Shown piece after piece: positions 30,828 through 39,111 of a stretch of DNA of 64,000 nucleotides. Each line of letters begins with the position of its first letter. Position 1 is the first letter of the stretch. Both the position numbers and the translations under genes were made by a program. This stretch comes from CAVVDY01 sp963815775. GTDB taxonomy: Bacteria > Acidobacteriota > Terriglobia > Terriglobales > Acidobacteriaceae. The stretch is from contig CAWFIB010000025.1 in NCBI GenBank assembly GCA_963815775.1, positions 186,001 through 250,000 of the forward strand, written 5' to 3'. The notes under the pieces were generated by a model. The model saw nothing but the letters and a program-made list of their open reading frames with translations. It had not been told where the DNA came from and did no database searches.

Positions 30828-31993
30828 GCGGGCTGTACATTCGGCCGGCGCCGATGCCTTCCCCATTCTTGAGCCGCCGCCACCCGGCGGCCAATCGAGG
30901 GATGCGAGTGGAAGAGCCACTCGACAAGCTTGTTGGGCGTGCGCTCAGCCAGGTTCTGGTCGGCTAACTTCTGCATTGAAGAGATGAAGGGCTCGATGCT
31001 CGCAATGCTCTCCCAGGCATAACGATCAGCCTCGCGCTCATGCTTGCGTGAGATAGCGTTCATCGCCGGCATCAGCAGCAGACTGAGGACGGTGGCGACG
31101 ATCAGGATGAGCGGCAGATTGGCGAAATCGTAGAGCCGCGACTCCAGCGCCGGAACCCAGTTGCGCGAAAGCACGTAATGCAGGACCTGGTTGGTCAGCC
31201 AGAAGCCAAAAAAGGTGACAACGACTTGGACGACGATCCCTTTCAGGATGTGCTTGTGGACGTGGTGACCCAGTTCGTGGGCGAGGATGGCTTCGATCTC
31301 GTCGTCGCTGTAGTTCGCCAGCAGCGTATCGGCCAGAATGATGCGTCGGGTCGCGCCCATGCCCATCAGCGCCGCGTTTGCCTTCTTCGATTTCTCTGAC
31401 AGGTTCCACTCATAGACACCGCGCACGCGCGTGCCGGCTTGTTCACTCAGCCGGGTCAGGCGCTCGCGTAAGGCGTCGTTATCCAGAGGTTTGAACTTGT
31501 AGAAGATGGGGAAAAGAATGACCGGGGCGAGGCGGGCCAGCAGCAAGGTTAAGCCGATAAAGATGGCCCACGCGACGATCCACCAACGCTCGGGGAAAGA
31601 ACGGATGGTGGCATAGACAATCTCGACGAAGATGGCGCCCAGCACCAGGCCGACCAGCCAGCCCTTGGCCTCGTCCCAGAGCCACGCGCGCAGCTTCTGG
31701 TTGGAAAGATGGTACTGGTGCTCCAGGCGAAAGCCGTAATAATCCAGCGGCGCGCTAATCAGCTTCAGCAGTACTGAGAACATGAACACATAGAGGAAGA
31801 CCGCCAGAAAATAGTGCTGGCGAGCGCCCACGTAGGCCCAGTCGCGAAGGTTGGCTGTCCAGCCGGTGAACAGAACAATCACCAGCACGGCAAATCCGAT
31901 TACAGCGTCGGAGATTCCGAGCCATCGTTTGATGCGATTGTAGCGCCGAACTTCCGGAGTATCGGTGGGCGCAGGATGAACCACAGTTGCCAT
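30824..31993 (-). CDS. M48 (Ste24/CAAX-protease-like) membrane metallopeptidase
   Basis: A 389-residue integral membrane zinc protease. Several N-terminal helices (about residues 30-190) precede the catalytic segment LAHELGHHVHKH, with HExxH zinc ligands, and further helices around 265-320 precede the third ligand in EREADRYAWE. The length and helix arrangement match the Ste24p/CAAX prenyl protease 1 group rather than soluble HtpX (~290 residues). In bacteria such enzymes take part in membrane protein quality control. It is convergent with kdsB and has its own upstream region. No prenylation genes are nearby. Confidence 0.9.
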   Translation of the reverse strand: MATVVHPAPTDTPEVRRYNRIKRWLGISDAVIGFAVLVIVLFTGWTANLRDWAYVGARQHYFLAVFLYVFMFSVLLKLISAPLDYYGFRLEHQYHLSNQKLRAWLWDEAKGWLVGLVLGAIFVEIVYATIRSFPERWWIVAWAIFIGLTLLLARLAPVILFPIFYKFKPLDNDALRERLTRLSEQAGTRVRGVYEWNLSEKSKKANAALMGMGATRRIILADTLLANYSDDEIEAILAHELGHHVHKHILKGIVVQVVVTFFGFWLTNQVLHYVLSRNWVPALESRLYDFANLPLILIVATVLSLLLMPAMNAISRKHEREADRYAWESIASIEPFISSMQKLADQNLAERTPNKLVEWLFHSHPSIGRRVAAAQEWGRHRRRPNVQPA

Positions 31994-32097
31994 GGATGCT
32001 CTAGTAGTTTAGACGAACTGAAAATCTTCTGGCAGTCGGCGACAGCTTCGGCCCCCGAGATTGTGCGAGTTGAGGGCAAGTTTGTTTGCGGGAATGT

Positions 32098-32109
32098 AAC
32101 TTATAAGTT
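32098..32109. promoter_or_regulatory. 12-base perfect palindrome upstream of a toxin-antitoxin locus
   Basis: AACTTATAAGTT reads identically on both strands. It lies 15 bases before the toxin start codon in a locally AT-rich stretch that also includes a possible -10 (TATAAG). It is well placed for the antitoxin to repress the operon. Confidence 0.5.
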
Positions 32110-32124
32110 CCAATTATTTTGGAA

Positions 32125-32446
32125 ATGGAAATCCGCAGATACGTGACGCGCACCGGCAAGGACGTGGTTGGTGAATGGCTGGCACGTTTAGACGATGTTC
32201 AGGCGAGGGCCAGAGTCGTGGCGCGAATCGATCGCCTCGCGGTTGGCAACTCCGGCGACTCAAAGCGCCTGCGAAGCGGAGTATCGGAGCTGCGTATTGA
32301 CTGGGGGCCGGGGTATCGCGTCTACTACGCGATCGTCGGAAAAGCCTGTGTTGCTGCTGTGTGGCGGCGACAAACGTAAGCAGAACTCCGATATTGAACG
32401 AGCGATTGAATACCTGCGCGATTATCGGGAAAGGACAGGAGAGTGA
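32125..32446 (+). pseudogene. Frameshifted HigB/RelE-type toxin gene
   Basis: The first 84 codons (MEIRRYVTRTGKDVVGEWL through WGPGYRVYYAIVGKAC) match the small addiction-module killer family related to HigB/RelE mRNA interferases. At about 32350 the frame changes and a stop appears at 32377-32379. In the +1 frame the family's missing C-terminus continues at once: LLLCGGDKRKQNSDIERAIE and then YLRDYRERTGE, ending at 32444-32446, exactly overlapping the antitoxin start (TGATG). A 2-base loss in a TGTG(TG) tract explains this. As read, the product (about 84 residues) lacks its last ~30 residues. A sequencing error or programmed frameshift is possible. Confidence 0.75.
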
Positions 32447-32751
32447 TGAAATCCACTAAGGCCAGCATCTCGCATGATGAAGCGATGATTCGGCAGCTCC
32501 GCGAAGATCCGGATTTTGCCGCCGAATATCTGCGTGCTGCACTAGAGGATGATGGCGAACCTCGCGTGCTCCTCGTAGCACTAAGACGGGTCGCTGAGGC
32601 GAGCGGCGGTATTGCGAAAGTTGCCAAAGCCGCCGGGGTGGAGCGCGAGAGTCTCTATCGGGCCCTCTCCGCGAAGGGCAATCCCCGACTTTCGACTCTG
32701 GCCGCCGTAACTAAAGCGATGGGCCTTAAGCTGACGGTTGAGGCGGCGTAG
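32446..32751 (+). CDS. HigA-like antitoxin (addiction-module antidote, HTH)
   Basis: A 101-residue antitoxin of the downstream-antidote type (HTH, lambda-repressor-like) that normally binds the toxin and represses the operon. The DNA-binding part is ASGGIAKVAKAAGVERESLY followed by RALSAKGNPRLSTL, in the C-terminal half; the N-terminal part (HDEAMIRQLREDPDFAAEYL) is the toxin-binding segment. The ATG at 32446 overlaps the stop of the restored toxin frame; an in-frame GTG sits one codon earlier at 32443. The gene appears intact although its toxin is frameshifted, as expected if losing the antitoxin would be harmful. Confidence 0.88.
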   Translation: MKSTKASISHDEAMIRQLREDPDFAAEYLRAALEDDGEPRVLLVALRRVAEASGGIAKVAKAAGVERESLYRALSAKGNPRLSTLAAVTKAMGLKLTVEAA

Positions 32752-32791
32752 CGGCAGTTAAGTGTTTCGCACGCGGCAGCCGTAGTGGGCC

Positions 32792-34207
32792 TCATGAGCT
32801 TTGCATCACGAAGGCCTCGGTCTCGCGCAAGATTTGCGCGACCAGCTCGGGTGACGCGGCCTCGGCATAAATGCGCAGCAAGGGCTCGGTTCCGGAGGCG
32901 CGCACCAGTACCCACGCTTCCGCTCCGTTGCCCTGCCTGGGGGCGTCGAGATAGAACTTAACGCCGTCCAGGGTCCCTGTATCCAGCACGTTGAAGCTGC
33001 CCATGCGGGAGGGCTTCTGGCCGGCGCGGCGCATGGCGTCTTCCTTCACTTCGTTGGCCAGATGCAGGTCGGTGCGGCCGTAATAGTGCGGCCCGTATTC
33101 CTGCTGGAGGTCGTTGACCAACTGCCCCAGAGTCTTGCCTTCTTCAGCCATGATGTTGGCCAGCAGGAGGCTGTTGAGAATGCCATCGCGTTCCGGCAGG
33201 TGGCGGCGAATGCCGATGCCGCCCGATTCTTCACCGCCGATAAGAATGTCGCGTTCGAGCATGAGGTCGCAGATGTATTTGAAGCCGATGCCGCACTCGT
33301 GCAGCTTGCGGCCATATTTTGCGGCGATGCGGTCGAGCATGCGGGTGGTGTTGAAGGCGCGCACCACTTCACCCGGCCACTGCTTGCGCTTCAGGATCCA
33401 CTCGAGAATTACGGAATAGCACTTGTGCGAGTCGACGAAGCTGCCATCTGCGGCGACCGCGCCCAGGCGGTCGGCATCGCCATCGACAGCGAGTCCGGCC
33501 TGACACTTCTCCCGCACCACCGTTTCCTGCAACAACGCGATGTGGGGCGCGATGGGCTCGGGGTTGATGCCCGGGAATGCCGGATTGACCTCGCCGCGAA
33601 TCTCGATGTGATCGATTCCGTTCTCGGCGAAGATTCCTTTCAACACGCCCCGACCGGAGCCATACATTGTGTCGATGGCAAACTTGAAGCCGGCTTTCCT
33701 GATGATTGGGAGGTCGACGAATTTGGTGATGGCGGCGACGTACGGGGTCTTGAAATCGGCCGCCGTGACGCTTCCGCCGGCGCGTTCGAGACGCGGGGAA
33801 TCCAGTTCGGCCTCGATCGCCTTCATGATGGCGGGGGTGCCCGAGCCACCGTATCCCGCCTTATACTTCACGCCATTCCAGTTGAAGGGGTTGTGGCTGG
33901 AGGTGATCATCACTCCGCCGGCGGCTTCCAGGTTTTTCACTGCGTAAGAGAGCGCGGGCGTGGGCGTGTAATCGTTGGACAGGCGAACGTTTATGCCGGC
34001 AGCGGCGAGGGCTTCCGATATGGCTTCCGCGAAATTACGCGACTGAAAGCGGGTATCGTAGCCGACGACCAGGCCCTTGCTTACGTCCTCGTTTTTATGG
34101 AGATAGTGGGCAATCGCGTTGCCCACGCGGCGAACGTTATCGAAGGTATAGTCGTCGGCGATGATGCCTCGCCAACCGTCGGTTCCGAATTTGATTTGTG
34201 AGGGCAT
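32792..34207 (-). CDS. Phosphomannomutase/phosphoglucomutase
   Basis: A 471-residue alpha-D-phosphohexomutase that moves phosphate between C1 and C6 of mannose or glucose phosphate. All four family sites are present: catalytic serine in TSSHNPFNWNG, the metal loop VDGDADRLGAV, the sugar loop GEESGGIG, and the phosphate-binding RASGTEPLLRIY. It follows manC (gap 99 bases) and manA on the same strand, so the local role is probably mannose-6-phosphate to mannose-1-phosphate for GDP-mannose. Many such enzymes also take glucose-phosphate. Convergent with the antitoxin gene. Confidence 0.93.
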   Translation of the reverse strand: MPSQIKFGTDGWRGIIADDYTFDNVRRVGNAIAHYLHKNEDVSKGLVVGYDTRFQSRNFAEAISEALAAAGINVRLSNDYTPTPALSYAVKNLEAAGGVMITSSHNPFNWNGVKYKAGYGGSGTPAIMKAIEAELDSPRLERAGGSVTAADFKTPYVAAITKFVDLPIIRKAGFKFAIDTMYGSGRGVLKGIFAENGIDHIEIRGEVNPAFPGINPEPIAPHIALLQETVVREKCQAGLAVDGDADRLGAVAADGSFVDSHKCYSVILEWILKRKQWPGEVVRAFNTTRMLDRIAAKYGRKLHECGIGFKYICDLMLERDILIGGEESGGIGIRRHLPERDGILNSLLLANIMAEEGKTLGQLVNDLQQEYGPHYYGRTDLHLANEVKEDAMRRAGQKPSRMGSFNVLDTGTLDGVKFYLDAPRQGNGAEAWVLVRASGTEPLLRIYAEAASPELVAQILRETEAFVMQSS

Positions 34208-34306
34208 GGTTTAGCTACGAGCTACGAGCAACTAGCTGCGAGTATAGCTTTCGCCCAAGACTGCTCCCTGCTCGTAGCTCGAAGCTCATAGCTCGAAGCT
34301 CGTTGC

Positions 34307-35416
34307 TTAGACCAGCTTCTTCATCTTCTTCTCATCGAGATACTTCACCACTTTGCCAACATCCTGGGAATTTGCGCGGGTCGTGATCAGCAGAGCATCG
34401 CTGGTCTCGACGATTACGAGGTCGCGCACTCCGACGGCGGCTACAAATTTGTCGGACATGACGAAATTGCCGCCGGCATTCAGCATAAGGTGGTCGGCGG
34501 CAGACACCGCGTTGTGGTGCTCGTCGTGACTGCCTTGACGGTGCTCGTAGAGCGCTGCCCACGAGCCGAGGTCGTTCCATCCAAAGCTTGCGGGAATGCA
34601 ATAGATGCCGGACTTGCCTTCGCCTTTGGCTGAACGCGGCTCGGCGATGGCATAGTCGACGCTGATGTTCTCGCACTGCGGGTAAAGGCGGGCAAAGGTT
34701 TTTTCGAACTTCCGGGTGCCGTAGCTTTCGGCGATTTCGTGCAGCAGCAGCGCTGTCTTGGGTAGATGCTCGCTCAACGCGTCGGCCAGGGTCTGCGCGC
34801 TCCAGATGAAGATTCCGCCGTTCCAGAAATAATTTCCTTCCTGCACAAAGCGCGCGGCGGTTTCCGTATCAGGCTTTTCCGTAAATCGGCGAACCTGCAA
34901 GGCGCCATTCTTTGCCTTGTCGCCGGCTTCGATATAGCCATAGCCGGTTTCGGCGCGGGTGGGAGGAATCCCGATGACAACAATGTTCGCACCGGCAGCG
35001 GCAATCTCAACTGCGTGCTTCAAATCGGAACGGAACTTCTTCTCGTCCGTCACCACCTGATCGGAGGGGAAGAGGCCGAGCACAGCTTTGGGATCTTCGC
35101 GGAGCAGGAGGAATGCGGCCAGCCCGATGGCCGGTGCAGTGTTGCGCCCGGCCGGCTCGGCCAGAATCTGCTTCTTGCTGAGCTTGCCCAGCTGGCGAAT
35201 GATCGGCGCGCGCAGATCGTCATTGGTGATGACCCAGAAGTTCCTTGCCCTGGCCAGTGGCAGCAGGCGCTCGAAGGTTTCCTGGATCATGCTTTTGTCG
35301 CTGTTCAGCGGCAGGAGTTGCTTGGCTCGGCGCTTGCGGCTCAGCGGCCAGAAGCGCGTGCCGCGCCCGCCAGCCAGGATTACAGGGTAGAAGTCGGTTT
35401 TCCGTGATTTGGCCAA
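34307..35416 (-). CDS. manC: Mannose-1-phosphate guanylyltransferase
   Basis: Makes GDP-mannose from GTP and mannose-1-phosphate. The signature LAGGRGTRFWPLSRKRRAKQ lies at about residues 14-33. FSPTRAETGYGYIEAG-like GIPPTRAETGYGYIE, FTEKPD and the sugar-binding FWNGGIF follow, and WNDLGSWAALYEH near residue 270 closes the active site. A TTG at 35416 (MAKSRKTDFYPVILAGG) is the most likely start. A longer frame to 35503 runs through a palindromic repeat and adds non-homologous residues. At 369 residues it is the single-domain type without a fused isomerase, consistent with a separate manA upstream. Confidence 0.9.
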   Translation of the reverse strand: MAKSRKTDFYPVILAGGRGTRFWPLSRKRRAKQLLPLNSDKSMIQETFERLLPLARARNFWVITNDDLRAPIIRQLGKLSKKQILAEPAGRNTAPAIGLAAFLLLREDPKAVLGLFPSDQVVTDEKKFRSDLKHAVEIAAAGANIVVIGIPPTRAETGYGYIEAGDKAKNGALQVRRFTEKPDTETAARFVQEGNYFWNGGIFIWSAQTLADALSEHLPKTALLLHEIAESYGTRKFEKTFARLYPQCENISVDYAIAEPRSAKGEGKSGIYCIPASFGWNDLGSWAALYEHRQGSHDEHHNAVSAADHLMLNAGGNFVMSDKFVAAVGVRDLVIVETSDALLITTRANSQDVGKVVKYLDEKKMKKLV

Positions 35417-35476
35417 TGGTCGAGATCGATCCTTGCCCCATCCGCGGCTAAAGCCGATGATCTGGGGTGACGTTAT

Positions 35477-35496
35477 GGCGCGCCTAAAGGCGCGCC
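35477..35496. repeat. Palindrome with TAAA loop between manA and manC
   Basis: GGCGCGCCTAAAGGCGCGCC, an 8-base perfect stem with a TAAA loop, followed by CCTTCAATCAG. A smaller GCGGCTAAAGCCG relative lies about 30 bases earlier. As an mRNA hairpin it would lie between the two mannose genes. Confidence 0.8.
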
Positions 35497-35511
35497 CCTT
35501 CAATCAGCTCC

Positions 35512-36501
35512 TCACCCGCCGCGCGATAGCGCGGTGTCCATCGTAGTCTCCGGCTCGGCGACCGGCTCTGCTGGGAGCGACATGCGCATCATCTCCAGTT
35601 CCCACTGCGGACGCACGCTGTAGCGCGCCACGCAGGCCGGAATCACTACCGCGTCACCACAGGCGAAGCTTACAGGCTCCATGCCCGACGATTGCAGTAT
35701 GCCTGAACCGCCAGTTGCCACCACAATGTGCGGCGACGCCGGCGACATTTGCGCGTCAAGCGACTGTTTCAGGTTGAACTTCTCCACCTGAAAGAACGGT
35801 GAGCGTACCAGAAAGCGGGAATCATCGCCAGCCTTGCGGACGATCTTGCCGGCGCGATTGTGCAGCTTGATGGCCGCCAGGCCTTCGTCAATATGCAGCT
35901 CGCGCGGGCGGCCGTAATCATACAGGCGATAGGTGATGTCCGACGACTGCTGGGTCTCCAGCAAAACCATGCCGCCGCCGATGGTGTGCACGGTGCCCGC
36001 GGCAACATACAACATGTCGCCCGGGTGAACGTCGATCCAGTTGAGCAGATCTTCGGCTTTGGTGCCGTGAATCGATTGCTCGAACTCATCGATCGTGACG
36101 CCGGGCTTGAGGCCCAGTGCCACCTGCGCGCCCGGCTGGGCGTCGAGCACATACCAGCACTCGGTTTTGCCGAAGGGCTGGCCGACGCGGCGCGCGCCTT
36201 CGTCGTCAGGGTGTACTTGCACCGAGAGCTTGTCGGCAGGGAAGAGAAACTTTACCAGCAAGGGAAAACGATCTTCGTAGGGTGCAGCCTTGCCCACCAG
36301 GTCGCGTCGAAATTGCTTGGCCAGTTCCCCGAGCGTACGCCCGTTAAAAGGACCATTAGCGATGACATTGTCGTTCCACGTGAGCCACGCCTCGCCAATG
36401 GGCTCCTTGACGACCTTGGTGTACACGGGACGCAAGTCGCGAGCACCCCACGGCCGCTCGTCAAAGCTGGGGATCAGGAGTAGGGGATAGAGGTCGGGCA
36501 T
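35512..36501 (-). CDS. manA: Class I mannose-6-phosphate isomerase
   Basis: Zinc cupin isomerase that interconverts fructose-6-phosphate and mannose-6-phosphate. The 329-residue protein shows PSFDERPWG near its start and the zinc-binding segment VQVHPDDEGAR with GKTECWYVLDA, supplying the Gln/His/Glu ligands; GTVHTIGGG provides the final histidine. The shorter length suggests the bacterial type I subfamily. It is first in the manA-manC-phosphomannomutase cluster, which supplies GDP-mannose for cell-surface polysaccharide. No glycosyltransferase genes adjoin, so the sugar's final use is not shown. Confidence 0.92.
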   Translation of the reverse strand: MPDLYPLLLIPSFDERPWGARDLRPVYTKVVKEPIGEAWLTWNDNVIANGPFNGRTLGELAKQFRRDLVGKAAPYEDRFPLLVKFLFPADKLSVQVHPDDEGARRVGQPFGKTECWYVLDAQPGAQVALGLKPGVTIDEFEQSIHGTKAEDLLNWIDVHPGDMLYVAAGTVHTIGGGMVLLETQQSSDITYRLYDYGRPRELHIDEGLAAIKLHNRAGKIVRKAGDDSRFLVRSPFFQVEKFNLKQSLDAQMSPASPHIVVATGGSGILQSSGMEPVSFACGDAVVIPACVARYSVRPQWELEMMRMSLPAEPVAEPETTMDTALSRGG

Positions 36502-36773
36502 GAATAGACCAGTGTACTCAGAGAACCGGCGGATGGGGAGTGTCGCCCGGAAAAGGACACATAAAAGGAAACGTGAAATTCTATCCTTTAGCCGCAGTTA
36601 CGAAACACCTCGCTGAACGACACAAGTGAAACAGAATATTTACCCGTCCCGGAGGGACAGCAGAACTTAGCTGTGAAGTTTCAACAGGTTGTTCCCTAGT
36701 TAATTGTCCATTCGAGGTCGGTTCGGGGGTCTTATGGGGATATTGCGCCACCAATCGGGCGATTCGGTGCGGC
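36502..36773. other. Intergenic region with a CGTCCC palindrome
   Basis: No gene. CGTCCCGGAGGGACAG at 36645-36660 is the same module as CGTCCCTACGGGACTCG in the composite repeats at 3984 and 11006. Otherwise unremarkable. Confidence 0.5.
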
Positions 36774-37061
36774 TTATGGATGCTTCATCGCAAACGAACG
36801 CACCTGAACGAACAGGATGCCCAGCATGAATGCTAATGTCACTGCAATACTCCAGACAATCTGTTTTCGCACTGCGCTCGATGGATAAAGTAGTGCGTGC
36901 AGCTTCCGCGCTTCGTAGCGATGCCTTCCCCAGCCCAGCGTCGTGAAACGTCGTTCTGTTTGCGCTCGGTTCACGTCCTTCACGAGCGTGTGGATATACT
37001 TCCACGTGCGAACATAGAAAACTGCCGCAACAGCAAACAATACGTATCCGATTGGTTCCAT
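36774..37061 (-). CDS. Small membrane protein of unknown function
   Basis: A 95-residue protein with two hydrophobic helices (about residues 3-18 and 67-88) separated by a strongly basic amphipathic stretch (VKDVNRAQTERRFTTLGWGRHRYEARKL). The ATG at 37061 is preferred to a start at 37118 because the first helix begins immediately after it and the extra residues look random. No domain is recognised. It is flanked by repeats on both sides, with no close neighbour on its strand. Confidence 0.55.
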   Translation of the reverse strand: MEPIGYVLFAVAAVFYVRTWKYIHTLVKDVNRAQTERRFTTLGWGRHRYEARKLHALLYPSSAVRKQIVWSIAVTLAFMLGILFVQVRSFAMKHP

Positions 37062-37129
37062 TCCGTTTCGCGGCCCGTTAATACGTTTCCAGTCCGTGAC
37101 AGGCCATTGCACCACCAATCCTGTCTGTG

Positions 37130-37275
37130 CCGCCCCTACGGGGCTCCGATCGCCTTATTCAACCACACCCAGCGCTGAAGGCGCTGGGCTAAGATATGCT
37201 GCGCCTACGGCGCGGTTTCCTGGGTCAGTTGTGCCAATTCGCAGCGCACAGGTGAGGTCGCAATACAGTCCCAAA
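37130..37275. repeat. Composite palindromic repeat, copy 3
   Basis: Includes CCGCCCCTACGGGGCTCCG (37130-37148), a 21-base palindrome CCCAGCGCTG...CGCTGGG (37168-37188), then CTAAGATATGCTGCGCC, TACGGCGCGG, and a tail ending TCGCAATACAGTCCC. The order matches the copies at 3984-4161 and 11006-11260; 40-50 bases around the CCCAGCGCTG module are nearly identical in all three. Confidence 0.8.
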
Positions 37276-37289
37276 ATGCTTGCGCCACC

Positions 37290-38489
37290 TTACAGCCCGG
37301 CAAAGAACTGGCGCATGCGGTCGAGGCCGCGCTCCAGTTGCTGCTCGGGAACGGCGTAGGAGACGCGCACATGCTCCTGGGTGCCGAATGCTTCACCCGG
37401 CACGACGACGACATGTGCCTCATGCAGCAGCTTGCGGGCAGCATCGGACGCCGAATTCATGCCGCCGCGACCGAAGTAATGGCTGACATTGGGATAGGCG
37501 TAGAAAGCGCCATTGGGAGCGGCACAGGTCAAGCCAGGAATTGCGCGCAACCCGGCAACGACCTTGTCGCGCAGCTTGATGTACTCCTTGCGCATCTCGC
37601 CCAGGCAATCCTGCGGACCGTTCAGCGCTGCCACTGCGGCCTTCTGCACGATGGAGGTCGGGTTCGACGTGCTCTGGCTTTGCAGCTTTTGCATGGCCGC
37701 GACGATCGGCGCCGGGCCCAGGGCATAACCCAGACGCCAGCCGGTCATCGCATAGGTCTTCGACAGCGAGCCGATGATCAGCAGCCGCTCTTTCACGTCG
37801 GTGATCTCCCCCGCTGAGAACAGCTTCCCGGTGAAGTTCAGGTAGACGTAGCACTCATCGGAGATGACGTAGATTCCGCGCTCATGGGCCAGCCGGAGGA
37901 CCGCGGTGATGTCCTCAGGACTCATCACCGAGCCCGACGGGTTGTTCGGCGAATTCAGAATGATCATCTTGGTCTGAGGCGTAATGGCGCGCTCGACCAT
38001 TTGGGCAGTGAGTTGGAAGTCGCGGGCTTCATCGGTGGGGACGTAGACTGGCTCGCCGCCGGCAAAGCGGATGATGTCCTTGAACGAGACCCAGTACGGC
38101 ACCGGCAGAATGACTTCATCACCGTGGTCCACCAGCACCTGAATGGCGTTGAACAGAGCATGCTTGCCGCCGACTGAGGCAATGCACTCCTCGCGCTTGT
38201 ATTGCGAGCCGAAGTCGGTTGCGTGGCGCTTCACGATGGCATCGCGCAACTCAGCGATGCCGCCGACAGCGGTGTACCTGGTGAAGTTGTTATGGATGGC
38301 AGCAATGGCCGCGTCTTTGATGTGCTGGGGGGTAGAGAAGTGGGGTTCTCCCGCGCCCAGATCCACCAGGTCAGCACCAGTAGCGCGAAGCTTCTCCGCC
38401 TCGGCCGACACCGCCATAGTGGCAGAAACCTCGATGCGCTGAATGCGATTGGTCAGTGAGGAGGAGAGTTGGGTTGCGCTTGCTGTCAT
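37290..38489 (-). CDS. PLP-dependent aminotransferase, probable aspartate aminotransferase
   Basis: A 399-residue fold-type I class I/II aminotransferase. NSPNNPSGSVMSPED holds the Asn that contacts PLP, SDECYVYLNF the Asp/Tyr pair, and SLSKTYAMTGWRLGYALG the Schiff-base lysine at about residue 240 with the phosphate-binding Arg. The closing AYPNVSHYFGRGG and RVSYA motifs match the thermostable AspB-type (subgroup Ib) aspartate transaminases. Transfers amino groups between aspartate and 2-oxoglutarate; prephenate or arogenate activity is also known in this subgroup. It lies 30 bases downstream of coaD on the same strand. Confidence 0.9.
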   Translation of the reverse strand: MTASATQLSSSLTNRIQRIEVSATMAVSAEAEKLRATGADLVDLGAGEPHFSTPQHIKDAAIAAIHNNFTRYTAVGGIAELRDAIVKRHATDFGSQYKREECIASVGGKHALFNAIQVLVDHGDEVILPVPYWVSFKDIIRFAGGEPVYVPTDEARDFQLTAQMVERAITPQTKMIILNSPNNPSGSVMSPEDITAVLRLAHERGIYVISDECYVYLNFTGKLFSAGEITDVKERLLIIGSLSKTYAMTGWRLGYALGPAPIVAAMQKLQSQSTSNPTSIVQKAAVAALNGPQDCLGEMRKEYIKLRDKVVAGLRAIPGLTCAAPNGAFYAYPNVSHYFGRGGMNSASDAARKLLHEAHVVVVPGEAFGTQEHVRVSYAVPEQQLERGLDRMRQFFAGL

Positions 38490-38519
38490 CCTAAGTCCCC
38501 TTGCTTGGATTCGGCCCCT

Positions 38520-39017
38520 TCAGGCCTTCTTTGACTTTACTTTCTGCCGTAGTCTTTGCTCAACCAGTTCCGGTACGAAGCCGGTCAGCGGGCCGCCCAG
38601 GTGTGCAATCTCACGCACAATGCGAGAGCTGAGGTAAGAATACTTCTCCGCCGGCAACATGAAGATGGTTTCCACCCGCTGATCGAGTTTGCGATTCATG
38701 AGCGCCATCTGCAACTCGAACTCGTAGTCACTCACGGCGCGAATTCCACGCAGCACCACGTTGGCGTTCTTCTGGACGACATAGCTCACCAGCAGCCCAT
38801 CGAAGGAGTCGACCCGGACATTTGTCCACTCCGCGGTCATCGCCTGCAACATCTCTTTGCGTTCTTCCAGGTCAAACAGCGCCGCATCCTTTTCGGGATT
38901 GTGCGCAATGGCGACGATCAACTCGTTGAAGAGTTTACTGGCCCGCTGAATCAGATCCAGATGCCCGTTGGTTACTGGATCGAACGAGCCGGGGTAGATA
39001 GCAACGATCTGTTTCAC
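38520..39017 (-). CDS. coaD: Phosphopantetheine adenylyltransferase
   Basis: Fourth step of coenzyme A synthesis: adenylates 4'-phosphopantetheine with ATP to give dephospho-CoA. The 165-residue nucleotidyltransferase fold has YPGSFDPVTNGHLDL at residues 8-22 (the TxGH nucleotide site), RGIRAVSDYEFE, and the closing SYLSSRIVREIA (ISSR-like phosphate loop). Length matches. It lies between an alpha/beta hydrolase gene and an aminotransferase gene on the same strand with short gaps, so a three-gene transcript is possible though the functions are not obviously linked. Confidence 0.96.
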   Translation of the reverse strand: MKQIVAIYPGSFDPVTNGHLDLIQRASKLFNELIVAIAHNPEKDAALFDLEERKEMLQAMTAEWTNVRVDSFDGLLVSYVVQKNANVVLRGIRAVSDYEFELQMALMNRKLDQRVETIFMLPAEKYSYLSSRIVREIAHLGGPLTGFVPELVEQRLRQKVKSKKA

Positions 39018-39111
39018 TCAGCCTCGGAGATTGCCACAAGTGGCGCATTGTGGGTTTCGAAATTGTTGCGATTCTATTATCTGCGAAGGGCAGACGCAAT
39101 GATTGATGCGG

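Noticed and set aside
33062..34201. Long plus-strand frame (379 codons) opposite the phosphomannomutase
   Set aside because: Antisense shadow of a complete enzyme gene; no ribosome-binding site and no recognisable domain.
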